Assembly: GCA_963821345.1 (NCBI GenBank)
Contig: CAWGDM010000012.1
Location: 1 to 64,000, forward strand
DNA from: WHSW01 sp963821345
Lineage (GTDB): Bacteria; Actinomycetota; Thermoleophilia; Solirubrobacterales; 70-9
DNA length: 64,000 bases
Direction of reading: 5' to 3'
Shown here: positions 51,685 to 59,840 of the stretch, piece by piece
How the letters are laid out: the number at the start of each line of letters is the position of its first letter
How positions within the stretch are numbered: position 1 is the stretch's first letter
The notes under the pieces: model-generated
Seen by the model: the letters and a program-made list of their open reading frames with translations, nothing else
Told to the model about the DNA's origin: nothing
Databases searched by the model: none
Translations under genes and position numbers: made by a program

Positions 51685-52349
51685 CTGGGTTCCTCGGAAT
51701 CCGCGGCCTCGCCGTCGGATTCAGAGGACGTTCCGTCCTCGGAGGCCTCCGCGGCCTCCTCCCCCGCCGGCTCCTCAGCCTCGGCCCCGTCCTCGGCGTC
51801 CTCGCTCGTCTCAGCCTCGGCCGTCGCCTCCGCCTCCGGTGCCTCGGGGGTCCCCTCGGCCTCCGCAGCCTCCTCGCCCTCGGCCGCCTCCGCGTCGTCG
51901 CCCTCCACGGGGGCGGCGATCGGCTCGACCTCCTCCTGGGCGGCGCCCTCGGAATCGACCGCGACCGGCTCGGCGGCCTCGCCGATCACCAGGTCGTCCT
52001 CGATCCCCCAGCGGCGCTCGGCGACTCGGGCGCGCTTGCCGACCCGCCCGCGCAGGTAGTAGAGCTTCGCCCGCCGCACGTCGCCGCGGGCGACGACCTC
52101 GAGCTGCTCGATCTTCGGCGAGTGCACCGGGAAGGTGCGCTCGACGCCGACCCCGAACGACTGCTTGCGGACGGTGAAGGTCTCGCGCACGCCGGAGCCT
52201 TGGCGCGCGATCACGATCCCCTCGAAGACCTGGGTACGCCGCCGCGTGCCCTCGATCACCTGGAAGTGCACCCGCACGCGGTCGCCGGCGGAAAACCGCG
52301 GCACCCTCTTCAGCTGCCGCTGCTCAATGCTTTCGATGATCGTGCTCAT
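51681..52349 (-). CDS. rplS: 50S ribosomal protein L19 with long acidic tail
   Basis: 222 residues. Residues 1-115 are ordinary L19: MSTIIESIEQRQLKRVPRFS, VIEGTRRRTQVFEGIVIARQ, SFGVGVERTFPVHSPKIEQL, KLYYLRGRVGKRARVAERR. About 105 residues follow, almost only Glu, Ala, Asp, Ser, Thr and Pro (EGEEAAEAEGTPEAPEAEAT and similar), roughly doubling the usual length of ~115. The tail is probably disordered. It lies in the trmD-rplS operon and overlaps lepB by four bases. Confidence 0.9.
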   Translation of the reverse strand: MSTIIESIEQRQLKRVPRFSAGDRVRVHFQVIEGTRRRTQVFEGIVIARQGSGVRETFTVRKQSFGVGVERTFPVHSPKIEQLEVVARGDVRRAKLYYLRGRVGKRARVAERRWGIEDDLVIGEAAEPVAVDSEGAAQEEVEPIAAPVEGDDAEAAEGEEAAEAEGTPEAPEAEATAEAETSEDAEDGAEAEEPAGEEAAEASEDGTSSESDGEAADSEEPS

Positions 52350-52420
52350 AGGAAAAGCGCGGCACCGTGTGCGGGCCCGCGCGGGCGTCAGATAGTAGAG
52401 AACTCGGTCCTGAACGTCGC

Positions 52421-53089
52421 CTAAGCGCCGCCCTCGCCGGCGGTGCGGCTGCGCTCCAGCCGCCACTCCCGGATCCGCGCATGGTCCCCGGACAGCAGCA
52501 CCTCGGGCACCTCCCATCCGCGGTAGTTCGCCGGGCGGGTGTAGTGGGGGTATTCGGGGGCGCCGCCGAGCGCCTCTGAGAACGACTCCTCGATCGCGCT
52601 GTCGGCGTGGCCGAGCGCGCCCGGGAGCTTGCGCAGCACGGTGTCGGCGACCACCATAGCCGCCAGTTCGCCGCCCGAGAGCACGTAGGGGCCGACCGAG
52701 ATCGCGTCGTCGGCGAGGTGCTCGCGGACCCGCTCATCGATCCCCTCGTAGCGCCCGCAGAGCAGCGCCAGGTGCGGCTCGGCGGCCAGTTCGGTAGCCA
52801 GCGCGTCGTCGAGCGAGCGCCCGGACGGCGCCAGCACGATCACCCGGGCGGAGGGCCGCTCCTCACCGTAGGCGGCCCGCAGCGCGAGGTCGACCACGTC
52901 CACGCGCAGCACCATCCCCGCCCCGCCGCCGTAGGGCGAGTCGTCGACCTGGCGGCCGCTGAGCGTGGTCGTGTCGCGGTAGTTGAAGTAGCGCAGCTCC
53001 GAGCCCTGCCCGAGCGCGTTGCGGACATGGCGCTGGTCCTCGAACCACCCGAACCACTCCGGGAACAGGGTGAAGACGTCGATCCGCAC
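52421..53089 (-). CDS. trmD: tRNA (guanine-N1)-methyltransferase
   Basis: 222 residues. SPOUT trefoil-knot enzyme methylating G37 of tRNA. MRIDVFTLFPEWFGWF, VDDSPYGGGAGMVLR (substrate binding), LALLCGRYEGIDERVREHLA (knot) and ISVGPYVLSGGELAAMVVAD are canonical. Standard length. It follows the KH-domain gene with four bases between. RimM, which often lies between, is not present here. Confidence 0.95.
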   Translation of the reverse strand: MRIDVFTLFPEWFGWFEDQRHVRNALGQGSELRYFNYRDTTTLSGRQVDDSPYGGGAGMVLRVDVVDLALRAAYGEERPSARVIVLAPSGRSLDDALATELAAEPHLALLCGRYEGIDERVREHLADDAISVGPYVLSGGELAAMVVADTVLRKLPGALGHADSAIEESFSEALGGAPEYPHYTRPANYRGWEVPEVLLSGDHARIREWRLERSRTAGEGGA

Positions 53090-53093
53090 GGGC

Positions 53094-53333
53094 TCAGTCG
53101 TCTTCGACGATCTCGACCATGACCCGGCCGGCGTCCTGCGCCGTTGCCGCAGCCTTGGCGAGCGTGCGGATCGCGTTCGCGACCCTGCCCTCGCGCCCGA
53201 TAACGCGGCCCAGGTCGCCGTCGGCGACGTGGACCTCGAGCACGGTTCCCTCGGCCTCCTCGACCTCGGTGACCCGGACCTCGTCGGGCTCGGAGACCAG
53301 CGCGCGGACGACGAACTCGACCAGGTCGCGCAT
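53094..53333 (-). CDS. KH-domain RNA-binding protein
   Basis: 79 residues: LVEFVVRALVSEPDEVRVTE, then HVADGDLGRVIGREGRVANA with the GRxGR-type KH loop, IRTLAKAAATAQDAGRVMVE. This is the small single-KH family (KhpA/YlqC-like), usually between rpsP and the rimM/trmD genes, with a likely role in RNA chaperoning or cell-length control. ATG 53333. Confidence 0.9.
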   Translation of the reverse strand: MRDLVEFVVRALVSEPDEVRVTEVEEAEGTVLEVHVADGDLGRVIGREGRVANAIRTLAKAAATAQDAGRVMVEIVEDD

Positions 53334-53345
53334 GGGCGGCGGCGC

Positions 53346-53597
53346 CTAGGTGCCCGAGGCGGCGATGCCCTTGGTGCGCAGCAGCGTCGCGACCGTGCGG
53401 GTCGGCTGGGCGCCGTGATCGAGCCAGTGGCGTGCGCGCTCCTCGTCGATCTCGATCACCGAGGGATCGGTCTGGGGGTTGTAGTGGCCGATCGTCTCGA
53501 TCGTGCGGCCGTCGCGAGGCGAGCGGCGGTCGGCGACGACCACGCGCCAGATCGGGTTCTTGCGGGAACCCACCCTTCTCAAGCGAATTCTGACCAT
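53346..53597 (-). CDS. rpsP: 30S ribosomal protein S16
   Basis: 83 residues: MVRIRLRRVGSRKNPIWRVV, DRRSPRDGRTIETIGHYNPQ, RARHWLDHGAQPTRTVATLL. A full-length S16, a component needed for 30S assembly. It lies between ffh and the KH-domain gene, as in most bacteria. Confidence 0.95.
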   Translation of the reverse strand: MVRIRLRRVGSRKNPIWRVVVADRRSPRDGRTIETIGHYNPQTDPSVIEIDEERARHWLDHGAQPTRTVATLLRTKGIAASGT

Positions 53598-53629
53598 TGC
53601 GGCGCAGGAGGTTAGCGGGAAGCCCCTCG

Positions 53630-54967
53630 CTAACGCACGCCCTTCATCAACTGCGCGGGATCGGGCATCTTGCCCTTCGCCAGCTGGGACATCATCTTGC
53701 GCATCTGGCCGAACTGCTTGACCAGTTGGTTGACGGCCTGGACGGTGGTCCCCGAGCCCTGCGCGATCCGCTTGCGCCGCGAGCCGTCGATCAGCGCCGG
53801 GTTGGCGCGCTCGGCCGGGGTCATCGAGAGGATGATCGCCTCGAGCCGGTCGAGCTCGCGCTCGTCCATGTTCATCGTCCGCAGCTGCTTCATCTGCTTG
53901 CCGAGCCCGGGCATCATCCCGAGCACGTTGGAGAGCGGGCCCATCTTGCGCACCTGGCGCATCTGGGTGAGGAAGTCCTCGAGCGTGAACTCCTGCTTGC
54001 GGATCTTGCGCTCGAGCTCGGCCGCCTGGTCGGCGTCGGAGACCTCCTCCGCCTTCTCGATCAGCGACAGCACGTCTCCCATGCCGAGGATCCGCGACGC
54101 CATCCGCTCCGGGTGGAAGCGCTCGAGCTGCTCGACCCGCTCGCCGGTGGAGACGAACATGATCGGCTTGCCGGTCACCGCCTTGACCGAGAGCGCCGCG
54201 CCGCCGCGGGCGTCGCCGTCGAGCTTGGTCAGCAGCACGCCGTCGAACTCGACCCGCTCGGCGAACGCCTCGGCGACGTTGACGGCGTCCTGGCCGGTCA
54301 TCGCGTCGAGCACCAGGAGGATGTCGTCAGGCTTGACCGCCTTGCGGATCGCGACCAGCTCGTCCATCAGCTCGCCGTCGACGTGCAGGCGGCCGGCGGT
54401 GTCGACGATCAGCACGTCGAGGCCCGCCGACTTCGCCTGGCCCAGCGCCCACTCGGCGATGTCGACCGGGCTGCGCTCGGTGCCCTGCTCGTAGACGGTC
54501 GCGCCGCAGCGCTTGCCCATCGTCACCAGCTGCTCGACCGCCGCCGGGCGCTGGGTGTCGCAGGCGACCAGGCCGACCCGCTTGCCGTCGTCGCCGAGCA
54601 GCTTGGCGAGCTTCGCGCAGGCGGTCGTCTTGCCCGAGCCCTGAAGGCCGGACATCAGGATCACGGTCGGCCCGGAGGAGGCGAAGGCGAGGTCGCGGCT
54701 GGAACCGCCCATCAGCGCCGCCAGCTCCTCGTCGACGATCTTGACCACCTGCTGGCCGGGGTTGAGCGCCTCGAGGACGCCGGCGCCCAGGCAGCGCTCC
54801 TTGACCTGCGAGGTGAACTGCTTGACGACCTTGAAGTTGACGTCCGCCTCGAGCAGCGCGAGGCGGATCTCGCGCATCGCCTTGTCGACGTCCGCCTCGG
54901 TCAGCTTGCCGCGGTTGCGGACGTCGCTGAGCGTCTCCTGGAGGCGGTCGGAAAGCTGGTCGAACAC
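53630..54967 (-). CDS. ffh: signal recognition particle protein Ffh
   Basis: 445 residues. N and G domains 1-295: VILMSGLQGSGKTTACAKLA (P-loop), DTQRPAAVEQLVTMG, DVLIVDTAGRLHVDGELMDE and LLTKLDGDARGGAALSV. The M domain (about 295-440) is methionine-rich with GPLSNVLGMMPGLGKQMKQL and SGTTVQAVNQLVKQFGQMRK for SRP RNA binding. It directs nascent membrane proteins to FtsY. Start ATG 54967. Confidence 0.95.
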   Translation of the reverse strand: MFDQLSDRLQETLSDVRNRGKLTEADVDKAMREIRLALLEADVNFKVVKQFTSQVKERCLGAGVLEALNPGQQVVKIVDEELAALMGGSSRDLAFASSGPTVILMSGLQGSGKTTACAKLAKLLGDDGKRVGLVACDTQRPAAVEQLVTMGKRCGATVYEQGTERSPVDIAEWALGQAKSAGLDVLIVDTAGRLHVDGELMDELVAIRKAVKPDDILLVLDAMTGQDAVNVAEAFAERVEFDGVLLTKLDGDARGGAALSVKAVTGKPIMFVSTGERVEQLERFHPERMASRILGMGDVLSLIEKAEEVSDADQAAELERKIRKQEFTLEDFLTQMRQVRKMGPLSNVLGMMPGLGKQMKQLRTMNMDERELDRLEAIILSMTPAERANPALIDGSRRKRIAQGSGTTVQAVNQLVKQFGQMRKMMSQLAKGKMPDPAQLMKGVR

Positions 54968-54998
54968 GCGCTCAGCTTAGTCCGCGCAGGCCGGCAGC

Positions 54999-55901
54999 CT
55001 AGAGCGGCGGCGCCTCCCAGTAGGCGCACAGGCGCGCGGCGTAGCGCTTCGGCCGCTCGGCGAACAGTCTCGCGGCGAGCGCGAACGCGTCGCCTTGGAG
55101 CTCGCGGCGGCGCTTGGCGATCAACGTCCGCAGGTGCTCGAGCTGATCGGCGCCGAGGGGCGCCTCGCCGCGGTCCAGGTACCCCGTCAGGACGACGAGG
55201 TCGTGATCGTCGCCGAGCAGGTCGGCGAGCCGGTGCGCCTCGGCCGCCGTCGCGCCGAGCGCTTCGGGCCACGCCTCGGCGAGCAGGCGCAGGTGGTACC
55301 AGAGGTCCTTGGCGCGCTTGCGCAACTCGTGCAGGCGCTCGTCGGTGGGATCGTCGAGCGCCTCGCGATACCGCTCGCGACCGCGCGAGTGGGCGCGCCG
55401 GACGCCGGGGGCGATCAGCTTGAACCCCTTGGCGTCCAGCGGCCAGCGGTCCACCTCCGCCCTGCCCGCCTCGATCGCCACCGCCGCGCGTTCGCGCGCC
55501 TCGTCGAGCCCCGGCGGCGACTCGGCCTCCGGAGCGGTCAGCGCCGCCCGCACGGCCCCCCAGCCCCCCGGCGGCTGGTCGCCGGCGAAGCGCTTGCCGA
55601 GCGCGTCGACGGTCGCGCTTCGCACCTGCGCGTCGCGCACGTCCGAGAGCCCCAGTGAGGCGTCGCGAAAGCGGGCGTTCTCGGCGGCGTAGAGCTTCTC
55701 GCCGATCACCGGGCGCACGAGCCTCAGGGTCGAGCGCAGCTTCTTCACGTCCTTGCGCGCCGTATGCACGGCCTCGGCCGGATCGGCGTCGGGATCGCGC
55801 AGTGCGCCGACCGCATGATCGATCCGCCCGCGGGCCACCCTGCGCATGCCCTGATCGAGCCGCTTGCCAGGCTTGAGCCGATAGGCGGAGCCCTCGCTCA
55901 C
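54999..55901 (-). CDS. CHAD-domain protein
   Basis: 300 residues from GTG 55901, which overlaps the CYTH stop by four bases (GTGA). Two helical bundles with conserved His and basic residues: AEAVHTARKDVKKLRSTLRL in the first half, DERLHELRKRAKDLWYHLRL in the second. CHAD domains bind polyphosphate and are associated with CYTH-type phosphatases. The overlap strongly suggests co-translation and joint action on polyphosphate or inorganic triphosphate. Confidence 0.9.
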   Translation of the reverse strand: MSEGSAYRLKPGKRLDQGMRRVARGRIDHAVGALRDPDADPAEAVHTARKDVKKLRSTLRLVRPVIGEKLYAAENARFRDASLGLSDVRDAQVRSATVDALGKRFAGDQPPGGWGAVRAALTAPEAESPPGLDEARERAAVAIEAGRAEVDRWPLDAKGFKLIAPGVRRAHSRGRERYREALDDPTDERLHELRKRAKDLWYHLRLLAEAWPEALGATAAEAHRLADLLGDDHDLVVLTGYLDRGEAPLGADQLEHLRTLIAKRRRELQGDAFALAARLFAERPKRYAARLCAYWEAPPL

Positions 55902-56362
55902 GGGCGTCCCCTGGTCGCGAGGGTCTCGTTCAGATACTCGGGCTTCCCGGTGACCTCGGCCCCGAACCAATCCGGGGGCTCGAACCGGGCCGCCGCCTGT
56001 TCGTCGCGAAACTCAACCTCGGCGACGACGAGCCCCTCGAGCTCACCGTCGTAGACGTCGAGCTCGATCATCCGCTCCCCCGCACCGATCAGATAACGGC
56101 GCTTGTGCAGGCGCCGACCCTCGGTCAGCGGCCACAGGGCCGCGAACTGGTCCGCGTCGAGCTCCACCTCGGCCTCGTCGCGGGCGAGCCCGCCACCGCG
56201 CTTGACGGTCTCGGTCAGCTGGTCGTCGCGCCGGCGCAGCCGGACCTCGTCGCCGTCGGCCCCCGGGTGGACGATCGCCAGGTAGCCCTGCTCGATCACC
56301 GAGAACTCGGCGTCCTCCAGGGGTGGCGGCTCGTCGATCAGGAACTTTCGCTCGATCTCCAC
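55898..56362 (-). CDS. CYTH-domain phosphatase-like protein
   Basis: 154 residues from GTG 56362: VEIERKFLIDEPPPLEDAEF has the EIERKFL motif of the triphosphate tunnel. EVRLRRRDDQLTETVKRGGG, EVELDADQFAALWPLTEGRR, LHKRRYLIG and ELDVYDGELEGLVVAEVEF supply the other tunnel residues. Such enzymes hydrolyse triphosphates or short polyphosphate. It is followed in the same message by the CHAD gene. Confidence 0.9.
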   Translation of the reverse strand: MEIERKFLIDEPPPLEDAEFSVIEQGYLAIVHPGADGDEVRLRRRDDQLTETVKRGGGLARDEAEVELDADQFAALWPLTEGRRLHKRRYLIGAGERMIELDVYDGELEGLVVAEVEFRDEQAAARFEPPDWFGAEVTGKPEYLNETLATRGRP

Positions 56363-56370
56363 CGGCGCAC

Positions 56371-57351
56371 CTACTCGTCCAGCAGGGCGTGGGCGAAGGC
56401 CTGGGCGTCGAACGGGCGCAGGTCCTCGATCCCCTCGCCGACGCCGATCAGCTTCACCGGGATTCCAAGCTCGCCGGCGATCGCCAGCGCGATGCCGCCC
56501 TTTGCGGTGCCGTCGAGCTTCGTCAGCACGACCCCGGTGACGTCGACCGCATCGGCGAACGCGCGTGCCTGGCGCAGGCCGTTCTGCCCGGTGGTCGCGT
56601 CGATCACGATCAGGGTCTCGTGCGGGGCGCCGTCGAGCCGCGTGCTCGCCACGCGGCATACCTTCGCCAGCTCCTCCATCAGGTTGTCGTGCGTGTGCAG
56701 CCGCCCGGCGGTGTCGACGATCACGACGTCGGCGCCGCGCGCATCGGCGGCGGCGAGCGCGTCGAAGACGACCGCCCCGGGGTCGCCGCCCGCGTTGCCC
56801 TTGACGATCTCGGTCCCGGCGCGCTCGGCCCACGTCTCGAGCTGCTCGATCGCCGCCGCCCGATAGGTGTCCGCCGCGGCGACGAGGACGGTGAGGCCGA
56901 AGCGCTCGCGCAGCGCCGCGGCCAGCTTGCCGATCGTCGTCGTCTTGCCGGTGCCGTTGACGCCGACGACCATGATCACCGCCGGCTTGGCGCTGATCTC
57001 GAGGGTCGGCGGCTGGGGCGCCGCGATCTCGGCGAGCAGCTCGATCAGCCGTTCGCGGGTCGCCTCGGGCCCGGCGACCTGGCCCGACTCGACCTCGCCC
57101 TCGAGTCTGCCGACCACGTCGGCGGTCGCCTTGGCGCCCACGTCGGCGAGGATCAACGCCTCCTCCAGCCGCTCCCAGGTCTCCTCGTCGATCCTGTCGA
57201 ACAGGCTTGCCGAGAGCTCGACACGCAGCGCCTGGCGGCTCTTCGACAGCCGCTCGCGCAATCTCGCGAAGCGCCCGCCGGTGCGTTCGGGCTCGGCGTC
57301 TGCCTGCGCCGGCGCGCCACCGGCGCTCGGGATCAACTCCTCCCACTCCAT
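56371..57351 (-). CDS. ftsY: SRP receptor FtsY
   Basis: 326 residues. NG domain: VIMVVGVNGTGKTTTIGKLA, AADTYRAAAIEQLETWAERA, DVVIVDTAGRLHTHDNLMEE, VVLTKLDGTAKGGIALAI, GVGEGIEDLRPFDAQAFAHA. The acidic A domain found in E. coli is almost absent; about 35 residues precede the N domain. It receives Ffh-bound ribosomes at the membrane. It lies 17 bases after the smc stop. Confidence 0.95.
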   Translation of the reverse strand: MEWEELIPSAGGAPAQADAEPERTGGRFARLRERLSKSRQALRVELSASLFDRIDEETWERLEEALILADVGAKATADVVGRLEGEVESGQVAGPEATRERLIELLAEIAAPQPPTLEISAKPAVIMVVGVNGTGKTTTIGKLAAALRERFGLTVLVAAADTYRAAAIEQLETWAERAGTEIVKGNAGGDPGAVVFDALAAADARGADVVIVDTAGRLHTHDNLMEELAKVCRVASTRLDGAPHETLIVIDATTGQNGLRQARAFADAVDVTGVVLTKLDGTAKGGIALAIAGELGIPVKLIGVGEGIEDLRPFDAQAFAHALLDE

Positions 57352-57367
57352 CGGAGCGGGAATGTAC

Positions 57368-59779
57368 TCAGGCGGCCTCGGATTCCTCGCCGAGGCGCTG
57401 GGGCGCGGCGTCCTCGAACTTGCGCGAGACGACCTTGGTCACCCCGCCATTGCCCATCGAGACGCCGTAGAGGACATGGGCGGCGTCCATCGTCCGCTTC
57501 TGGTGGGTGACGATGATGAACTGGGCGCGGTCGGAGAACCGGTTGACCAGCTGTAGGAAGCGATCGATGTTGGCGTCGTCGAGCGCCGCCTCGACCTCGT
57601 CGAGGATGTAGAACGGCGACGGGCGGGCGAGGAAGACGCTGAACACGAAGGCGAGCGCGACCAGCGCCTTCTCGCCTCCCGACAACAGGCTCAGCCTGCG
57701 GGTCGCCTTGCCGGCCGGCGTGACCTCGATCTCGACGCCCTGGGTGGAGAACTCGTCGCCCTCCTCCTCGGGCTCGGGCGCGTCCTCGGCCGCAGGCTCG
57801 GCCGCCTCGGTGGGCTGCTCCCCGCCTCCGAGTACGGGCTTCGGACCGCGGCTGTCGTCCACCAACCGCAGGCGGCCGCGGCCGCCGGGGAACAGGTGCT
57901 CGATCAGCTCCTCGAAGTTGCGGGTGGTCGCCTCGAAGGTCTCCTCGAAGGCGGCGTGGATCTTGCGGTCGGTCTCGCGGATCAGGCCCTGGAGCTCGTT
58001 GAGCGCGCGCTCGAGGTCCGCGCGCTGGGTCTCGAGGCTCTCGACCCGCTCGAGCGCCTCCTTGTACTCGCGCTCGGCGAGCGGGTTGACCGGCCCAAGC
58101 TGCTCGCGCCGGCGTCCCAGCCGCTCGAGCTTGGCCTCGATCTCGGCGCGCTCCTGATCGTCGAGCGCGCTCTGCGCCGCCTCGATCTGGCGGCCGAGCG
58201 TCGCCGCCAGTCGTTCGAGCTCGGCGGCGGCCTCGCCCCGGCGGTCCTCGAGGTGAGCGACGCGGACCTCGGCCCCGGTGACCGCCTCCGCGGCGCCGCG
58301 GAGCTGTGACTGCAGCTCGGCCTCCTCTCGCGAGCAGGCGCGCAGCCGCTCGGTCAGCGCGTCCTCGCCGCTCTCGCCCAGCATCCGGCCCTCGAGCGCG
58401 GCGGCGCGCTCGCCGGCGGCGTCGCGGGCATCGGCTGCGGCCTCGCAGAGCTCGCCCAGCGCGGCGGCCAGCTCCGCCTCGCGCTCGAGCCGCTCGGCGA
58501 GCGTGTCCTGGGCGCGGTTGCCGAGCATCTCCTCGACCCGGCGCGCCATCTGGGCGGCGCGGCCGGCCGACTCGCGCACGCGGGCAATCGCCGTTCGGCG
58601 ATCGGTGTCGCTGGCGGCCGCCCGGGTGGCGTCGAGTGCCTCGAGCGCCTCGCGAAGGGACTCGCCGACGCGCTCGATTCCGGCGGCGACCGGATCGTCG
58701 TCACCGGCGGCGCCGGTCGCCTCGGCGAGCTCGGTGGCCAGGGCGCCGAGCGCGGTTCGGCGGCGATCGAGGGCCCGCAACAACTCGGTGCGCTTCGCCG
58801 CCAGCGACTCGGACCGGACCGTGAGCCGCTCGTGCGCGGCGCGGACCGCGGTCAGCCGGCCCCAGGCCTCGGTGCGCTCGCTCTCGCGCGAGGTCAGCTG
58901 CTCCTCGACCGCGGCACGGCGCTCGGCGACCTCGGCCAGCTTCGCGTCGAGCGCCGCGCGGGCCTCGCGGGCCGAGCCGGCGCCCTTGGCGGCCTCGGCC
59001 AGCTCGGCGTCGTGTCGATGCAGCTCCGAGGAGAGCAGCGACGCTCGCAGCTCGGCGGCCTGGCGCTCGAGCCGGGCGTGGATGTCGGCGGCCTCGGCCT
59101 GGCGCTTGAGCGGCCGCAGCGACTTGCGAGCCTCGCGCTCGACGTCGAGCGCCCGGTCGAGGTTGTCCTGGGTGCGCTCGAGCTTCAGCTGGGCGCGGCG
59201 GCGGCGCTTGCGGTGCTTGCCCAGCCCGGCCGCCTCCTCGACCAGCAGGCGGCGGTCGCGCGGCGCCGAGAGCACGATCTCCTCGACTCGGCCCTGGCTG
59301 ATCACCGAGTGCATCTCGCGGCCGAGGTTGGCGTCGGCGAGCACCTCGATCACGTCGGCGAGCCGGGCGCGGGCGCCGTTGAGCCGGTAGCTGCCCTCTC
59401 CCCCGCGCTCGAGCCTGCGAGCGATCGCGACCGAAGAAAAACCGGCCACGTCCTCGGCTGGAATACCTCCGGCCACGTCCTCGGCTTCGCCTCCGGGCGT
59501 GCCGGGTGAGAACTCGTCGTCCGCCTCCAAGACCACCTCGACCTCGGCGAAGCGGCTCGGCCCGAAGCCCTCGCCGCCGGCGTAGATCATGTCCTGCATC
59601 GATTGACCGCGGACGCTCAGCGGGCTCTGCTCGCCGAGCGCCCAGAGGACCGCGTCGGTGACGTTCGACTTCCCGCATCCGTTGGGCCCGACGATCACGC
59701 TCACGCCAGGCGAAAACACGAGCTTGGTGCGCTCGGGGAAGGACTTGAAGCCCTTGATCGTGATCGAGCTCAGATGCAT
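57368..59779 (-). CDS. smc: SMC-like chromosome segregation ATPase, short and apparently hinge-less
   Basis: 803 residues from ATG 59779 (MHLSSITIKGFKSFPERTKL). The N-terminal head has Walker A IVGPNGCGKSNVTDAVLWAL and the conserved VEEAAGLGKHRKR. The C-terminal head has LSLLSGGEKALVALAFVFSV (signature) and FYILDEVEAALDDANIDRF (Walker B). The region between (about 165-620) is Ala/Glu/Arg coiled coil with no recognisable globular hinge. Usual SMC length is near 1,150-1,200. A 27-base period duplication (59442-59486) encodes a local EDVAG repeat in the head. Operon rnc-smc-ftsY, as in many bacteria. Confidence 0.85.
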   Translation of the reverse strand: MHLSSITIKGFKSFPERTKLVFSPGVSVIVGPNGCGKSNVTDAVLWALGEQSPLSVRGQSMQDMIYAGGEGFGPSRFAEVEVVLEADDEFSPGTPGGEAEDVAGGIPAEDVAGFSSVAIARRLERGGEGSYRLNGARARLADVIEVLADANLGREMHSVISQGRVEEIVLSAPRDRRLLVEEAAGLGKHRKRRRRAQLKLERTQDNLDRALDVEREARKSLRPLKRQAEAADIHARLERQAAELRASLLSSELHRHDAELAEAAKGAGSAREARAALDAKLAEVAERRAAVEEQLTSRESERTEAWGRLTAVRAAHERLTVRSESLAAKRTELLRALDRRRTALGALATELAEATGAAGDDDPVAAGIERVGESLREALEALDATRAAASDTDRRTAIARVRESAGRAAQMARRVEEMLGNRAQDTLAERLEREAELAAALGELCEAAADARDAAGERAAALEGRMLGESGEDALTERLRACSREEAELQSQLRGAAEAVTGAEVRVAHLEDRRGEAAAELERLAATLGRQIEAAQSALDDQERAEIEAKLERLGRRREQLGPVNPLAEREYKEALERVESLETQRADLERALNELQGLIRETDRKIHAAFEETFEATTRNFEELIEHLFPGGRGRLRLVDDSRGPKPVLGGGEQPTEAAEPAAEDAPEPEEEGDEFSTQGVEIEVTPAGKATRRLSLLSGGEKALVALAFVFSVFLARPSPFYILDEVEAALDDANIDRFLQLVNRFSDRAQFIIVTHQKRTMDAAHVLYGVSMGNGGVTKVVSRKFEDAAPQRLGEESEAA

Positions 59780-59840
59780 TGCGTGGGGCGCGCTCCGCAA
59801 GCCTCGCGGGCGGACCGGACAGACAGTTCCACCGGCGGTT

